The notes: a model not told the origin generated them from the sequence alone. DNA of 64,000 nt from Streptomyces sclerotialus (GCA_000719105.1 JODX01000009.1:124001-188000), one strand, 5' to 3'. Counted from the first letter of the stretch, positions 15,995-23,515 are shown. Numbers and translations: made by a program.

Positions 15995-16958
15995 AGCCCG
16001 CCGGAGAGGCCCTGCCGCAGTCAGGTCGCTGCCGTTCCAGCCGGCCCTGTTGCGACCGCTGCCCCATACCGTCGCCCCGTTCCCGAACGAGACTCTCGAT
16101 TCCTACCGCCACCGCCTCGCCGTCGCGAACCAGTTCCCGGACTTCCGCAACGTTCGCACCCCTTCGCGGTGGCTGGTCTGCCCGCTCGACGAACTGGAAC
16201 GGCTGGAGGTCCTGAGCGGCCAGCCCCGCGAGTCCCTGCTCTGGGCCATCCCAGAGCTCAGGCATTACGCCCCCAGCATCGCCCCGCCCCTCGAATACAG
16301 GACCAACGTCACCCGCCGGGCCTGCGACTGGTGCGGCTGGCGAGCAGGCAGCGCTGGCCTGCCGATATATGTGAACGTCCGTGGGCTGCACGACAACGTC
16401 TGCATCCGCCATCGCCGCTGGCTCAGCGGCGGCAAGACCAACCCCTACGAACAGATCGACGTCTCCCCGGCACCCGAGATCGTCCGAGCCCAAATCCTCC
16501 TCGACCGGCTCGAACGCCGACTCGGCATCGGCTTCTTCGCCCCGAGATACCGACTTTGCGAGCAGATCTGGAGCGAGATCGACCGGCGCGGACTGATCCG
16601 CGCGGAACGAGACGCGACACTCCAGCACATATACCGCGCAGATCTTGACAAACTGCCGGATCGCTTCGGCCCGGTTCAGCGATTTCAGCGGGCTGCCCGC
16701 TATCCCCAGGTCGCCAGATTCACGCAGTTCATCCTCGCAATGTCACAGCAGCCGAAGACGGAACGGGCAATCTCGCACCTCACCGGCGTGATCCAGCTGG
16801 ACTTCGAACGGGCCTTCCCCATGGACCGACGCCCTCGCGGCATCACGATTCCCTGGCTGCGAAAGCTCCTCGTCCAACTCGTGGAAGCAGTGACCACTGA
16901 CCCGTTGCACCCCAGGTCGAGGGAGATAGACCGTCTATGGCTGTCTCACTCAACCTGA
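15975..16958 (+). CDS. tniQ: TniQ/TnsD-like target-selection protein
   Basis: A 327-residue TniQ-family protein that would recognise the target site and recruit TnsC. The N-terminal TniQ signature is present (LPHTVAPFPNETLDSYRHRLA), followed by a zinc-finger pattern with Cys117, Cys120 (RACDWCGW), His139, Cys143 and His146 (HDNVCIRHRRW). The rest is helical and ends at LSHST. ATG 15975 overlaps tnsC by 20 bases. TnsD-type proteins that bind a fixed attachment site are usually longer, so this shorter version fits TniQ of Tn5053/Tn402-like systems. The last 24 bases of the gene belong to a sequence that recurs at the right end of the element. Confidence 0.88.
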   Translation: MAKPPTEARRRGPAAVRSLPFQPALLRPLPHTVAPFPNETLDSYRHRLAVANQFPDFRNVRTPSRWLVCPLDELERLEVLSGQPRESLLWAIPELRHYAPSIAPPLEYRTNVTRRACDWCGWRAGSAGLPIYVNVRGLHDNVCIRHRRWLSGGKTNPYEQIDVSPAPEIVRAQILLDRLERRLGIGFFAPRYRLCEQIWSEIDRRGLIRAERDATLQHIYRADLDKLPDRFGPVQRFQRAARYPQVARFTQFILAMSQQPKTERAISHLTGVIQLDFERAFPMDRRPRGITIPWLRKLLVQLVEAVTTDPLHPRSREIDRLWLSHST

Positions 16959-17011
16959 ACCAACCGCAGGTCACGGCCTCGCCGTGGTCCGCCCTCGCTG
17001 AGGCAGGCCAC
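16935..17011. repeat. Right-end repeat, copy A
   Basis: About 75 bases starting inside the last codons of tniQ. It contains CACTCAACCTGAACCA, CCGCAGGTCACGGCCTCG and a diverged tail ending CTGAGGCAGGCCAC. It aligns along its length with 18513-18584 (copy B). Its tail overlaps the stop codon of the GlcG-like gene. It looks like an older or inactive transposon right end located before the cargo genes. Confidence 0.75.
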
Positions 17012-17012
17012 C

Positions 17013-17423
17013 TCACTCGGATACGAAGGCTTGGGCACAAGCCTCAGCGACCAGCACATCTTGTTCGGCGGTGCCCCCGGAGACACCCACAGCGCCGACG
17101 GTTTGTCCGTCCGGGTCCACAAGCGGCAAGCCGCCGCCGAATGAGACCAAGCCTCCATTGCTCCACTCAATGCCATAGACCGGGCCGCCCGGCTGGGAAA
17201 TCTCACCCAGGGCGGCGGTGGGCATACGGAACAGCACCGAGGTCTTAGCCTTCTTCAGAGCCAGGTCGACCGAGCCGAGCCAGGCATTGTCCATGCGAGA
17301 GAAGTGAACGAGGTGCCCTCCCGCGTCCACGATCGCGATGTTCATCGCCGTACCGGCCTCTGCGGCTGAGTCCCGGCCGGCAGCGGCGAGCCGAGCGGCG
17401 TTGTCCAAAGTGAGTACGGTCAT
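17013..17423 (-). CDS. GlcG/HbpS-like haem-binding family protein (cargo)
   Basis: A 136-residue protein of the GlcG/HbpS family (Haem_degrading domain). Visible features are MNIAIVDAGGHLVHFSRMDNAW, SVDLALKKAKTSVLF, the glycine-rich GGLVSFGGGLPLVD, and the C-terminal VGAVGVSGGTAEQDVLVAEA. Members bind haem, act as redox sensors beside two-component systems, or have unknown roles in catabolic operons. There is no signal peptide, unlike extracellular HbpS of Streptomyces. It lies divergent from a MmyB-like regulator with 152 bases between the two starts, so the regulator probably controls it. Both genes are carried inside the Tn7-like element. Confidence 0.85.
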   Translation of the reverse strand: MTVLTLDNAARLAAAGRDSAAEAGTAMNIAIVDAGGHLVHFSRMDNAWLGSVDLALKKAKTSVLFRMPTAALGEISQPGGPVYGIEWSNGGLVSFGGGLPLVDPDGQTVGAVGVSGGTAEQDVLVAEACAQAFVSE

Positions 17424-17575
17424 GAGAAGCCCTCCACAGGCTGATGCGGATCAGTACGCTGATCAAGGTCTCGCGCCGGTGGAGTACCAGCCAGGGCCGT
17501 GTCATACCTGGCCACCGCGTTCCTGGGGAGAACAGCCCCAGGAACACACCGAGACCGGGTGTGACACTGGACGTC

Positions 17576-18442
17576 ATGAGCGAGCTCGGCGAATTCCTCA
17601 AGGCCAAGCGGGCGGCGATCACCCCCGAAGAGGTCGGGCTGCCCGCGATCGGCAACCCCCGACGGGTCAGCGGCCTGCGCCGTGAGGAAGTGGCACAGCT
17701 GGCCGCAGTCAGCGTCGACCACTACACCCGGCTCGAACAGGGCCGGGTCACCAGCGCATCCGACAACGTACTGACCGGGATCGCCGCCGCACTGCGTCTG
17801 ACCGATGACGAGCGCGCCTACCTGCAGCTGATCGCCCGGCCCCAGGCTGAGCGCCGCACCGGCCGGCCCCCGAGCCGAGTCGCCGCCCCGGTCCACGACC
17901 TCCTCGCCGCGCTGCCACACACCCCCGCGCTGGTTCTGGGGCCCAGAACCGACATCCTCGCCTGGAACACCGCTGCCACCGCACTGTTCCTTGACTTCGC
18001 CGACCTGCGTCCCGAACACCGCAACCTGGTCCGGCTGCTCTTCCTCGAACCACGTATCCGCGACCTCTACCAAGATTGGGAAGCGGTCGCCGCCGAAGCG
18101 GTGGCACGGTTGCGCATGGACGCCGTCCACGCCTCCGGCGACCGCCGCCTGGCAGCCCTGGTCGGCGAACTCTATGTCCAGGACGATGACTTCCGCCGCT
18201 GGTGGGGCGGCCACGGCGTCCGTGCCGCGAGCGCGGGACGCAAACGGTTCTCGCACCCGCTCGCCGGACCCATCGAGCTGGACTGGCAGGCCATGAACCT
18301 CAATGCCACACCTGACCAGACCCTCGTCACCTACACCGCCCCCTCCGGCACCCCGTCCCACGACGCACTCCGCTTCCTCACCGCATGGACCAACAAGCCA
18401 TCGGCATCCAGCACGGACGAGCCCGAGCGCATCCAAAGCTGA
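17576..18442 (+). CDS. MmyB-like XRE transcriptional regulator (cargo)
   Basis: A 288-residue regulator with an N-terminal XRE helix-turn-helix (about 10-75: GEFLKAKRAAITPEEVG, GLRREEVAQLAAVSVDHYTRLEQG) and a C-terminal MmyB-like ligand-binding domain (about 100-270: LVLGPRTDILAWNTAATALF, FLEPRIRDLYQDWE, WWGGHGVR). The family is abundant in actinobacteria and its PAS-like domain binds fatty acids in characterised cases. It is divergent from the GlcG-like gene. The last codons are followed directly by the right-end repeats, so this is the outermost cargo gene. Confidence 0.92.
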   Translation: MSELGEFLKAKRAAITPEEVGLPAIGNPRRVSGLRREEVAQLAAVSVDHYTRLEQGRVTSASDNVLTGIAAALRLTDDERAYLQLIARPQAERRTGRPPSRVAAPVHDLLAALPHTPALVLGPRTDILAWNTAATALFLDFADLRPEHRNLVRLLFLEPRIRDLYQDWEAVAAEAVARLRMDAVHASGDRRLAALVGELYVQDDDFRRWWGGHGVRAASAGRKRFSHPLAGPIELDWQAMNLNATPDQTLVTYTAPSGTPSHDALRFLTAWTNKPSASSTDEPERIQS

Positions 18443-18486
18443 TGACGCATGGCGAGCCCACTCAGCAGCTCAACTGCTCAACTGCT

Positions 18487-18583
18487 CAGGTTGAGTGAGA
18501 CAGACGAACCAAGGCCATCCCACTCAACCTGAACCACCGCAGGTCACGGCCTCGACGTGATTCACCTCTACTGAGACGGGACA
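18487..18583. repeat. Right-end repeat, copy B, with inverted arm
   Basis: Positions 18487-18497 (CAGGTTGAGTG) and 18521-18531 (CACTCAACCTG) form a perfect 11-bp inverted repeat with a 23-base centre. The second arm continues into a sequence matching copy A (CACTCAACCTGAACCA, CCGCAGGTCACGGCCTCG, CTGAGACGGGACAC). The first arm matches the last 17-18 bases of tniQ in reverse. It is the probable outer right end of the element, ending at GGGACA. Confidence 0.7.
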
Positions 18584-18597
18584 CCGGTCTCTCCCTG

Positions 18598-19197
18598 TCA
18601 CACGCCCCGGCCGGCCTCCGCCTCCCGGGCCGCACGCTCCAGCCGGCTCCGGTGGTCCTCCCACCACTCCGCGTCGCCCGGCGGCATGTTGTCGTTGCCC
18701 TCGTTCGACCCGACGGCGCCGTCGATGAGCTCCCGGAGGATGTCGGCATGCCCGGCGTGCCGCTGGGTGTCGGATATGACCCGTACGACGGCGTGGTGCA
18801 GCGTCACCTCGTCCTTGCCGTCGGGCCACCACGGCACCCTGCCGACCGTGTCCAGCGCCAGCGCGTCGAGTGTCGCGTCCGCGTGCGCCCACGCCCGGTG
18901 GTAGAGCCCCACGATGAACTCACGCGTCTGGTCGGGGGTGGCCCACATGTCGGCGTTGCGCTCGGCGTCCTCCGCCACCCAGGGCAGCGGCTCGCCGGAC
19001 GGCCGGCCGAAGGTGTCGCCGAGGTAGCCCAGCTCCACGCTCGCCACGTGTTTCACCAGGCCCAGGAGGTTGGTGCCGGTCGGTGTCAGCGGGCGGCGGA
19101 CGTCGTACTCCGAGAGCCCTTTGAGCTTCCACAGCAGGGCGTCGCGCGCGTCCTGGAGATAGCGGTGCAGGTCGGCCTTGGCATCCGGTTTCGTCAT
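18598..19197 (-). CDS. DinB family protein (DUF664)
   Basis: A 199-residue DinB-fold protein of the DUF664 group. Recognisable parts are the N-terminal helix ARDALLWKLKGLSEYDVRRPLTPTGTNLLGLVKHVASVE (split: LSEYDVRRPLTPTGTN and LGLVKHVASVELGYLG) and RVISDTQRHAGHADILREL, carrying the His residues that bind a metal in the DinB superfamily. The activity may be thiol transfer, for example with mycothiol or bacillithiol, but this is inferred from the superfamily only. Its stop codon lies about 15 bases from the estimated right end of the Tn7-like element, so its 3' flank has been replaced. Confidence 0.88.
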   Translation of the reverse strand: MTKPDAKADLHRYLQDARDALLWKLKGLSEYDVRRPLTPTGTNLLGLVKHVASVELGYLGDTFGRPSGEPLPWVAEDAERNADMWATPDQTREFIVGLYHRAWAHADATLDALALDTVGRVPWWPDGKDEVTLHHAVVRVISDTQRHAGHADILRELIDGAVGSNEGNDNMPPGDAEWWEDHRSRLERAAREAEAGRGV

Positions 19198-19253
19198 GCG
19201 GCCAGTCTGCCGATCGGGTGATCCCTGTCCACCGCTTTCGAGTTACGCCGCCG

Positions 19254-20012
19254 TCAGGCCCCCTCCCGCACCACCTTCAGCAGCACGTCCAGCGAGCTCA
19301 CCAGATGTCCCCGCGCCACGCCCGCCGCCAGCAGCCGCTGCTCCGACCGCTCGCTGGGCGCGTAGCCGAGGAACTCCGTGCCGGCCTCCCGGGCGGCGGC
19401 GAAGCCGGCCGGGGTGCCGCCGATCACCAGAGTGGTCTCCGGGGCGGCGCCGAGCGAGTGCAGGGCCCGGTGCAGGGTGTGCGGGTGCGGGGTGAGGAGC
19501 CGGAGGTCCTGGGCGCGGCCGTGGACGTGCGGGGCGAAGCAGGACGTGAGCCCCCGGCCGGCGAGGTACGACAGCACGGGGCGGTCGGAGGTGTCGGTGG
19601 CGATGGCGGTACGGACACCCAGCGCCACCCAGGTGCGGACGAGGACGTCCGCGTGGGGGGTGGGCCACGCCCGTGGCACCTGGGCGAGTTCCTGCCGGGT
19701 GAGACGTTCCTCCAGTTCGGCCAGCAGGTCACTGCCGGGGTGGCGGCCGGCCACCGCGGACAGCAGGGAGTACGGGTCCTGGTGGTCGCGTTCCGCCTCC
19801 GCGAGGAGTCCGTCGGGTCCGTCGGGTTCGTCGAGCCCGTCCGTTCCGCGTTCCCGCAGCCACTCCGCCCAGGCCGCGGCGATACGTTTCGCCGAACGGC
19901 CCGGATAGAGGAAGCAGATCGGGCCGTCGAAGTCGAAGACCACATGCCGTGTCCTGTCCACCAGCCGCCGGAGATCCTCGGTCGTGTCGTCCGCCACCGG
20001 CGCGGCGCCCAT
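19254..20012 (-). CDS. devB: HAD-superfamily hydrolase, DevB
   Basis: A 252-residue haloacid-dehalogenase-type phosphatase. The nucleophile motif is VVFDFDGPI (Asp27 and Asp29), motif II is AIATDTSDRPVL, and the last motif is TLVIGGTPAGFAAAREAGTEF, where the usual acidic pair of GDxxxD is not clear. The substrate is unknown. The gene directly follows a GntR regulator on the same strand (20 bases, or overlapping if the GTG at 20033 is used). In S. coelicolor devA (GntR) and devB (a putative hydrolase) form such an operon needed for aerial development; the name is taken from that arrangement. Confidence 0.85.
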   Translation of the reverse strand: MGAAPVADDTTEDLRRLVDRTRHVVFDFDGPICFLYPGRSAKRIAAAWAEWLRERGTDGLDEPDGPDGLLAEAERDHQDPYSLLSAVAGRHPGSDLLAELEERLTRQELAQVPRAWPTPHADVLVRTWVALGVRTAIATDTSDRPVLSYLAGRGLTSCFAPHVHGRAQDLRLLTPHPHTLHRALHSLGAAPETTLVIGGTPAGFAAAREAGTEFLGYAPSERSEQRLLAAGVARGHLVSSLDVLLKVVREGA

Positions 20013-20032
20013 CGTTCCCGTCACGGAATCCA

Positions 20033-20887
20033 CTAGGTGAGTGTCGATTCCACGGCGATCGTTGCCCAGAGGGCGTCGAACCATATCTGAGACTGTTCCA
20101 CGAACGCGGCGTCCCGCCCACCGGTGTCCCGGGCGAACCGGAACAGCGGCGACTGCTTGCCCCAGGCGTCGTACACCTCGGCCTCACCGCTCGGGAGGTG
20201 CTTGGTGTGGCGGCCGACCCGGTAGTGGCCGAGCAGCGCCTCCCGGCCGTTCAGCACATAGACCTTGACCGGTGGGGTGAAGGGCAGCAGCCGGAACGTG
20301 ATCCGGGCGTCGATGCCGTGGGAGGAGCGCAGGTGCCTCATGGTCAGGTCGAGGACCTCGGCCTGGGACGCCTGCTGTCCGGCCAGGGCCCGGTGGATCT
20401 CGGCCGCCTTCGCGCCGTCCCCGTCGACCGGCACGGGGAACGCCGGAGTGATGTCCGGATCGGACAGCAGACACCGCACACGGAGGGACTCGGGCCGCAC
20501 CCGCCCCTCCTGGACGTGCAGCCGCACCGAGTGCATCGCCTCCATGAGGGTCTCCGCCGTGAAACAGAGGGCGTCGATCCGCGCGTGCGGGACCTCGCAC
20601 GCCTGCCGCACCCGCTCGGGGAGCGCGACGGCCGCCGGCCGCGGCTCCTCCGCGTCGCGGCGCGGCGCTGCGACGTTCGGCGGCCGGCCGCGGGAGACGT
20701 TGCCGAGCAGGCCCTCCCGCTGCAGGATGCGCAGCGCCTGGCGTACGGCACCCCGCTCGGCCCCGTAGCTCTCCGCGAGCTCGGCCTGGGTGGGCAGCCG
20801 GTCGCCGGTCCTCAGCTCGCCCGCCCGGATCCGCTCCCGGAGGGCGTCGGCGATCTCCCGTGAGGAGCACCGCCCGGTGCCGTTCAC
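20033..20887 (-). CDS. devA: GntR-family developmental regulator, DevA-like (copy 1)
   Basis: A 284-residue GntR-type regulator. Winged helix at about 10-75 (SREIADALRERIRAGELRTGDRLPTQ, here SREIADALRERIRAG and AELAESYGAERGAVRQALRI), then a variable linker and a long C-terminal domain with ALCFTAETLMEAMHSVRLH, SSHGIDARITFRLLPFTPPV and the end VEQSQIWFDALW that it shares with two neighbouring paralogues. It is followed by a HAD hydrolase, the arrangement of devA-devB. GTG 20887 lies 9 bases after GGAG; GTG 20893 is possible. A 15-bp palindrome lies 58-72 bases upstream. The TTG at 20953 would lie in that palindrome and is unlikely. Confidence 0.88.
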   Translation of the reverse strand: MNGTGRCSSREIADALRERIRAGELRTGDRLPTQAELAESYGAERGAVRQALRILQREGLLGNVSRGRPPNVAAPRRDAEEPRPAAVALPERVRQACEVPHARIDALCFTAETLMEAMHSVRLHVQEGRVRPESLRVRCLLSDPDITPAFPVPVDGDGAKAAEIHRALAGQQASQAEVLDLTMRHLRSSHGIDARITFRLLPFTPPVKVYVLNGREALLGHYRVGRHTKHLPSGEAEVYDAWGKQSPLFRFARDTGGRDAAFVEQSQIWFDALWATIAVESTLT

Positions 20888-20944
20888 TTTCACGTACTCC
20901 TGAGTCAGGACCTGCCCACCGGCTCCGCTCGGTCCGGCCGCGTC

Positions 20945-20959
20945 AGTTGGCAACCAACT
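20945..20959. promoter_or_regulatory. Dev operator 1: AGTTGG-CAA-CCAACT
   Basis: Perfect 15-bp palindrome between the stop of GntR copy 2 and the start of copy 1. The same AGTTGG-N3-CCAACT occurs upstream of both other paralogues. GntR proteins of this type bind such short palindromes, so an autoregulatory or cross-regulatory site is likely. Confidence 0.8.
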
Positions 20960-20969
20960 TGTACGGAAC

Positions 20970-21824
20970 TTAGGAAAGTGTCAGATCCGTGCTGATGGTC
21001 TCCCAGAGGGCGTCGAACCACTTCCGGGACTGGTCCACGAACGCGGCGTCCATCTCCCCGGCCCGCCGCTCGAAGGAGAAGAGCAGGGAGGTGGGCCCGA
21101 GGGCGTCGTACAGCTCCACCGTTCCGCTGTCCGTCTCCTCCTCGCGCCGCGTCAGCGTGTAGTAGGCGAACAGCGCCTCCGAGTCGTTGAGCAGGTAGAG
21201 CTTCACCGGCGGGGTGAAGGGCAGCGCCCGGAACGCCACCCGGACGTCGATGCCGTGGGAGGAGCGCAGGGACATCAGGTTGTGCCGGAGCACCTGGCCC
21301 TGGGCATTGCGCTGGGTGAGCCAGCGCTGGTGGACCGGGTCGTCCTGCGCCTCGCCGCCCTCCACCGGGACCGGGAACGCCAGGTCGATGTCCCGTGACG
21401 GCAGGAGGATCCGTACGTCGACCGACTGGGGGCGCAGTCGGCCCTCGTGGATCATGCGGACCGGCTCGCCCAGTGCCAGCATCAGCGTCTCGGCCGTGTG
21501 GCAGGCCACGCCGATGCGGACGTGCGGTGCCGAGAACGCATCCCTGAGCCGTGGCGCCAGCCCCACCGGCGTCGGCTGGGGCTCGGTCCTGGCCGGGGTC
21601 GGCGGCGCGATCCGCGGCGGGCTCCCCTTGCTCACGTTGCTGAGCAGCCCGTCCTCCTGCAGCGCGCGCAGGGCCTGGCGGACCGTGCCCCGTTCCACCC
21701 CGAACTCCTCCGCCAGTTCGGCCTGGGTCGGCAGGCGGTCCCCGGCCCTGAGGTCGCCCGTGCGTATGCGGTCGCGCAGGACGTCGGCGATCTCCTGGGG
21801 CGAGAGCCTCCTGCGGCCGTTCAC
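20970..21824 (-). CDS. GntR-family regulator, DevA paralogue (copy 2)
   Basis: A 284-residue protein, the same length as copy 1 and similar over the whole length: winged helix (PQEIADVLRDRIRTGDLRAG, AELAEEFGVERGTVRQALRA), the shared VRIGVACHTAETLMLALGEP segment, SSHGIDVRVAFRALPFTPPVK and FVDQSRKWFDALWETIS. GTG 21824 is placed 9 bases after GGAG as in copy 1; GTG 21845 would also be possible. The tandem position before devA suggests a recent local duplication. It could be cotranscribed with devA, although operator 1 in the gap argues for a separate promoter. Confidence 0.87.
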   Translation of the reverse strand: MNGRRRLSPQEIADVLRDRIRTGDLRAGDRLPTQAELAEEFGVERGTVRQALRALQEDGLLSNVSKGSPPRIAPPTPARTEPQPTPVGLAPRLRDAFSAPHVRIGVACHTAETLMLALGEPVRMIHEGRLRPQSVDVRILLPSRDIDLAFPVPVEGGEAQDDPVHQRWLTQRNAQGQVLRHNLMSLRSSHGIDVRVAFRALPFTPPVKLYLLNDSEALFAYYTLTRREEETDSGTVELYDALGPTSLLFSFERRAGEMDAAFVDQSRKWFDALWETISTDLTLS

Positions 21825-21933
21825 TGCGACATTCTCCTGGGTCACGGCCAAAACGGTACAACCCTCTTTCATCTTCGCGGACTTGTTCCGTGGTTGTTTT
21901 CAGCATACGACCAACTGGGCACAATCTCAGTAG

Positions 21934-21948
21934 AGTTGGTTACCAACT
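21934..21948. promoter_or_regulatory. Dev operator 2: AGTTGG-TTA-CCAACT
   Basis: Perfect 15-bp palindrome about 110 bases before GntR copy 2 and about 200 bases before the divergent small membrane protein gene. Additional half sites (CCAACT at 21911, AGTTGG at 21955) flank it. Confidence 0.8.
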
Positions 21949-22150
21949 TCTCGGAGTTGGCGGAGTTACCAGCTCCTCCCGCGGCTGGTTGGCAGCAGCC
22001 GAACGGCCGTAAATGGCAGGTCCGTACCGCTCCTGGACCCGTCGCGCGGTCCCGTACACCCGCGCGCCCGCCGGACCGGCACATTCCCCCGGAGCGCCAC
22101 GAGTTCCGTTCCCGCCCCGCTCCGCCGCACACTTCGAAGGAGGAGACATC

Positions 22151-22339
22151 ATGCCCGTCATAGCCCTCACCTCCGCCGTGATCCTCGCCGGCGTCGAACA
22201 GCTCATCGAGTGGCGGTACGGTCCGACGGGCATCGTCGGCCTGCTGCTCCTCACCGTCGGGCTGAAGGCCAGAAGCCCTCTGTGCAGCTCCATCGGCGCC
22301 ACCGTCCTGGCCCTGCTGATCTGCGGGCCCGCCCTGTGA
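22151..22339 (+). CDS. Small two-helix membrane protein of the dev cluster (copy 1)
   Basis: A 62-residue hydrophobic protein. Two membrane segments are visible: MPVIALTSAVILAGVEQLIE and, after the polar EWRYG, GIVGLLLLTVGLKARS, followed by a third hydrophobic stretch ATVLALLICGPAL. A second gene at 23516 encodes the same type of protein, with the shared (F/V)(Q/E)QLIEW(R/K)YGP and LGLLxLTxGLKAR. The ATG has an excellent RBS (AAGGAGGAG). It is divergent from GntR copy 2 with operator 2 between them. No function is known; a small regulatory membrane protein controlled by the GntR proteins is the simplest inference. Confidence 0.85.
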   Translation: MPVIALTSAVILAGVEQLIEWRYGPTGIVGLLLLTVGLKARSPLCSSIGATVLALLICGPAL

Positions 22340-22375
22340 GCGTCGTACGGCGCAGGGCGGGGACGGCCGGCCCGG

Positions 22376-23278
22376 TCAGTTCGTGAGCAGCAGTTCCGTA
22401 CTGATCGTCTCCCACAGCGCGTCGAACCACTGCTGCGACTGCTCCACGAAGGCCGAGTCCCGCAGGGCCGCCCCCTGCTCGAAGGCGAACAGCATCGACT
22501 GGGTGCCCTGCGTGTCGTACGTCTCCAGGTGCTCGCTGTCGACCTCCATTTCCCTCCGCTGCACCGTGTAGTACGCGAACAGCGCCTCCGAGCCGTTGAG
22601 CAGGTACAGCTTCACCGGCGGGGTGAAGGGCAGCGCACGGAAGGAGACGTGTACGTCGATGCCGTGCGTGGCGCGCAGCGTCAGCAGGTTGTGCCGCAGC
22701 ACCTGGCCCTGGGCGTTGCGCTGGGCCAGCCAGCGGCGCTGCAGCCGGCGGTCGGCCGAGGGGTCCACCGAGGTCGGGAAGGCGAGGGCGATCTCGCGGC
22801 TGGGCAGCAGCACCCGGACGTCGACCCTGGCCGGTTCTGTGCGCCCCGCGTGAATCTCGCGCAACGGCTCACTCATGGCGAGCGTCAGCGAGTCGGACGT
22901 CAGGCACAGGGCGTCGATCCGCACATGCCGCGCGGCGAAGGCGGCGGAGATGCGCGGGGCGAGCGCGACCGTCGTGGGCTGCGGAGCGGCCTCCGGACCG
23001 ATCAGGGTCTCGCCCGGATTCAGCGCCACGGTGGCCGGGCTGCCCTTGGAAACGTTGGTGAGCAGATGCTCCGACTGAAGGATGCGCAGCGCCTGCCGTA
23101 CGGCACCTCGCTCGACGCCGAACTCGTCGGCCAGCCTGGCCTGTGTGGGCATGCGCTCCCCCGGCCGCAGCACTCCGGATCTGATCCGGCTGCGCAGCTC
23201 GTCGGCCACCTCATGATGGGACCTGGGTGACCGTTTCTCCCGTTTCCGCCCGTTGACGGCGGCACTCTCCGGCTCCAC
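22376..23278 (-). CDS. GntR-family regulator, DevA/DevE paralogue (copy 3)
   Basis: A 300-residue paralogue of the two preceding GntR proteins, with winged helix (HHEVADELRSRIRSGVLRPG, ARLADEFGVERGAVRQALRI), RIDALCLTSDSLTLAMSEP, THGIDVHVSFRALPFTPPV and FVEQSQQWFDALWETIS. In S. coelicolor a devA paralogue called devE lies next to devA across a small gene; this copy may correspond to it. The start is uncertain: where the other copies have a GTG 9 bases after GGAG, this one has GTC, so GTG 23278 or 23290 must be used. Operator 3 lies 90-104 bases upstream. Confidence 0.87.
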   Translation of the reverse strand: MEPESAAVNGRKREKRSPRSHHEVADELRSRIRSGVLRPGERMPTQARLADEFGVERGAVRQALRILQSEHLLTNVSKGSPATVALNPGETLIGPEAAPQPTTVALAPRISAAFAARHVRIDALCLTSDSLTLAMSEPLREIHAGRTEPARVDVRVLLPSREIALAFPTSVDPSADRRLQRRWLAQRNAQGQVLRHNLLTLRATHGIDVHVSFRALPFTPPVKLYLLNGSEALFAYYTVQRREMEVDSEHLETYDTQGTQSMLFAFEQGAALRDSAFVEQSQQWFDALWETISTELLLTN

Positions 23279-23367
23279 AACCAAAAACACTACAACTTCG
23301 CGCCATCTTGGGGCAGTTCGCAGAGAGGTGGTTATGAGACGACCCCAAGTGGAGATAACTCAGGTGA

Positions 23368-23382
23368 AGTTGGTCGCCAACT
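23368..23382. promoter_or_regulatory. Dev operator 3: AGTTGG-TCG-CCAACT
   Basis: Perfect 15-bp palindrome between GntR copy 3 and the second small membrane protein gene, in the shared divergent promoter region. A partial site, GGTTGGTAACC, follows at 23409-23419. Confidence 0.8.
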
Positions 23383-23515
23383 CAAGCAACATGGTCAAGC
23401 TTACGGGGGGTTGGTAACCGCAGGTCACCGCGGATCGCTGAGGGTGACTCCGTCGACCGGGTGGGCACCGCCGTCTCGTCCTGTAGGGAGGGACCGTTCC
23501 AGAGGAGGGAACGCC

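Larger units (their letters stand above)
11945..18583 (+). mobile_element. Tn7-like transposon with TnsA-TnsB-TnsC-TniQ and two cargo genes
   Basis: A 6.6-kb insertion containing, in order, TnsA-like endonuclease, TnsB/Mu-type DDE transposase, TnsC/TniB ATPase and TniQ/TnsD-like targeting protein, then a GlcG/HbpS-like gene and a MmyB-like regulator. The limits are estimates: the left end is set at a TGTCAC at 11945 and the right end at the GGGACA at 18578-18583, which give only a short terminal match (TGTCNC). Three CGGTC-TTCTG type repeats at the left and a repeated sequence at the right probably are transposase binding sites. An 11-bp direct repeat CTGTCACACGC occurs at 11944-11954 and 18595-18605. 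Insertion separates an XRE gene from a DinB gene. There is no CRISPR array or Cas gene nearby. Confidence 0.8.

Noticed and set aside
18460..18490. CTCAACTG tandem repeat after the MmyB-like gene as transposase site
   Set aside because: Only two copies of an 8-mer; too short to separate from chance, and not found at the left end.
11945..18600. CRISPR-associated transposon
   Set aside because: No repeat-spacer array and no Cas gene is present in or near the Tn7-like element.
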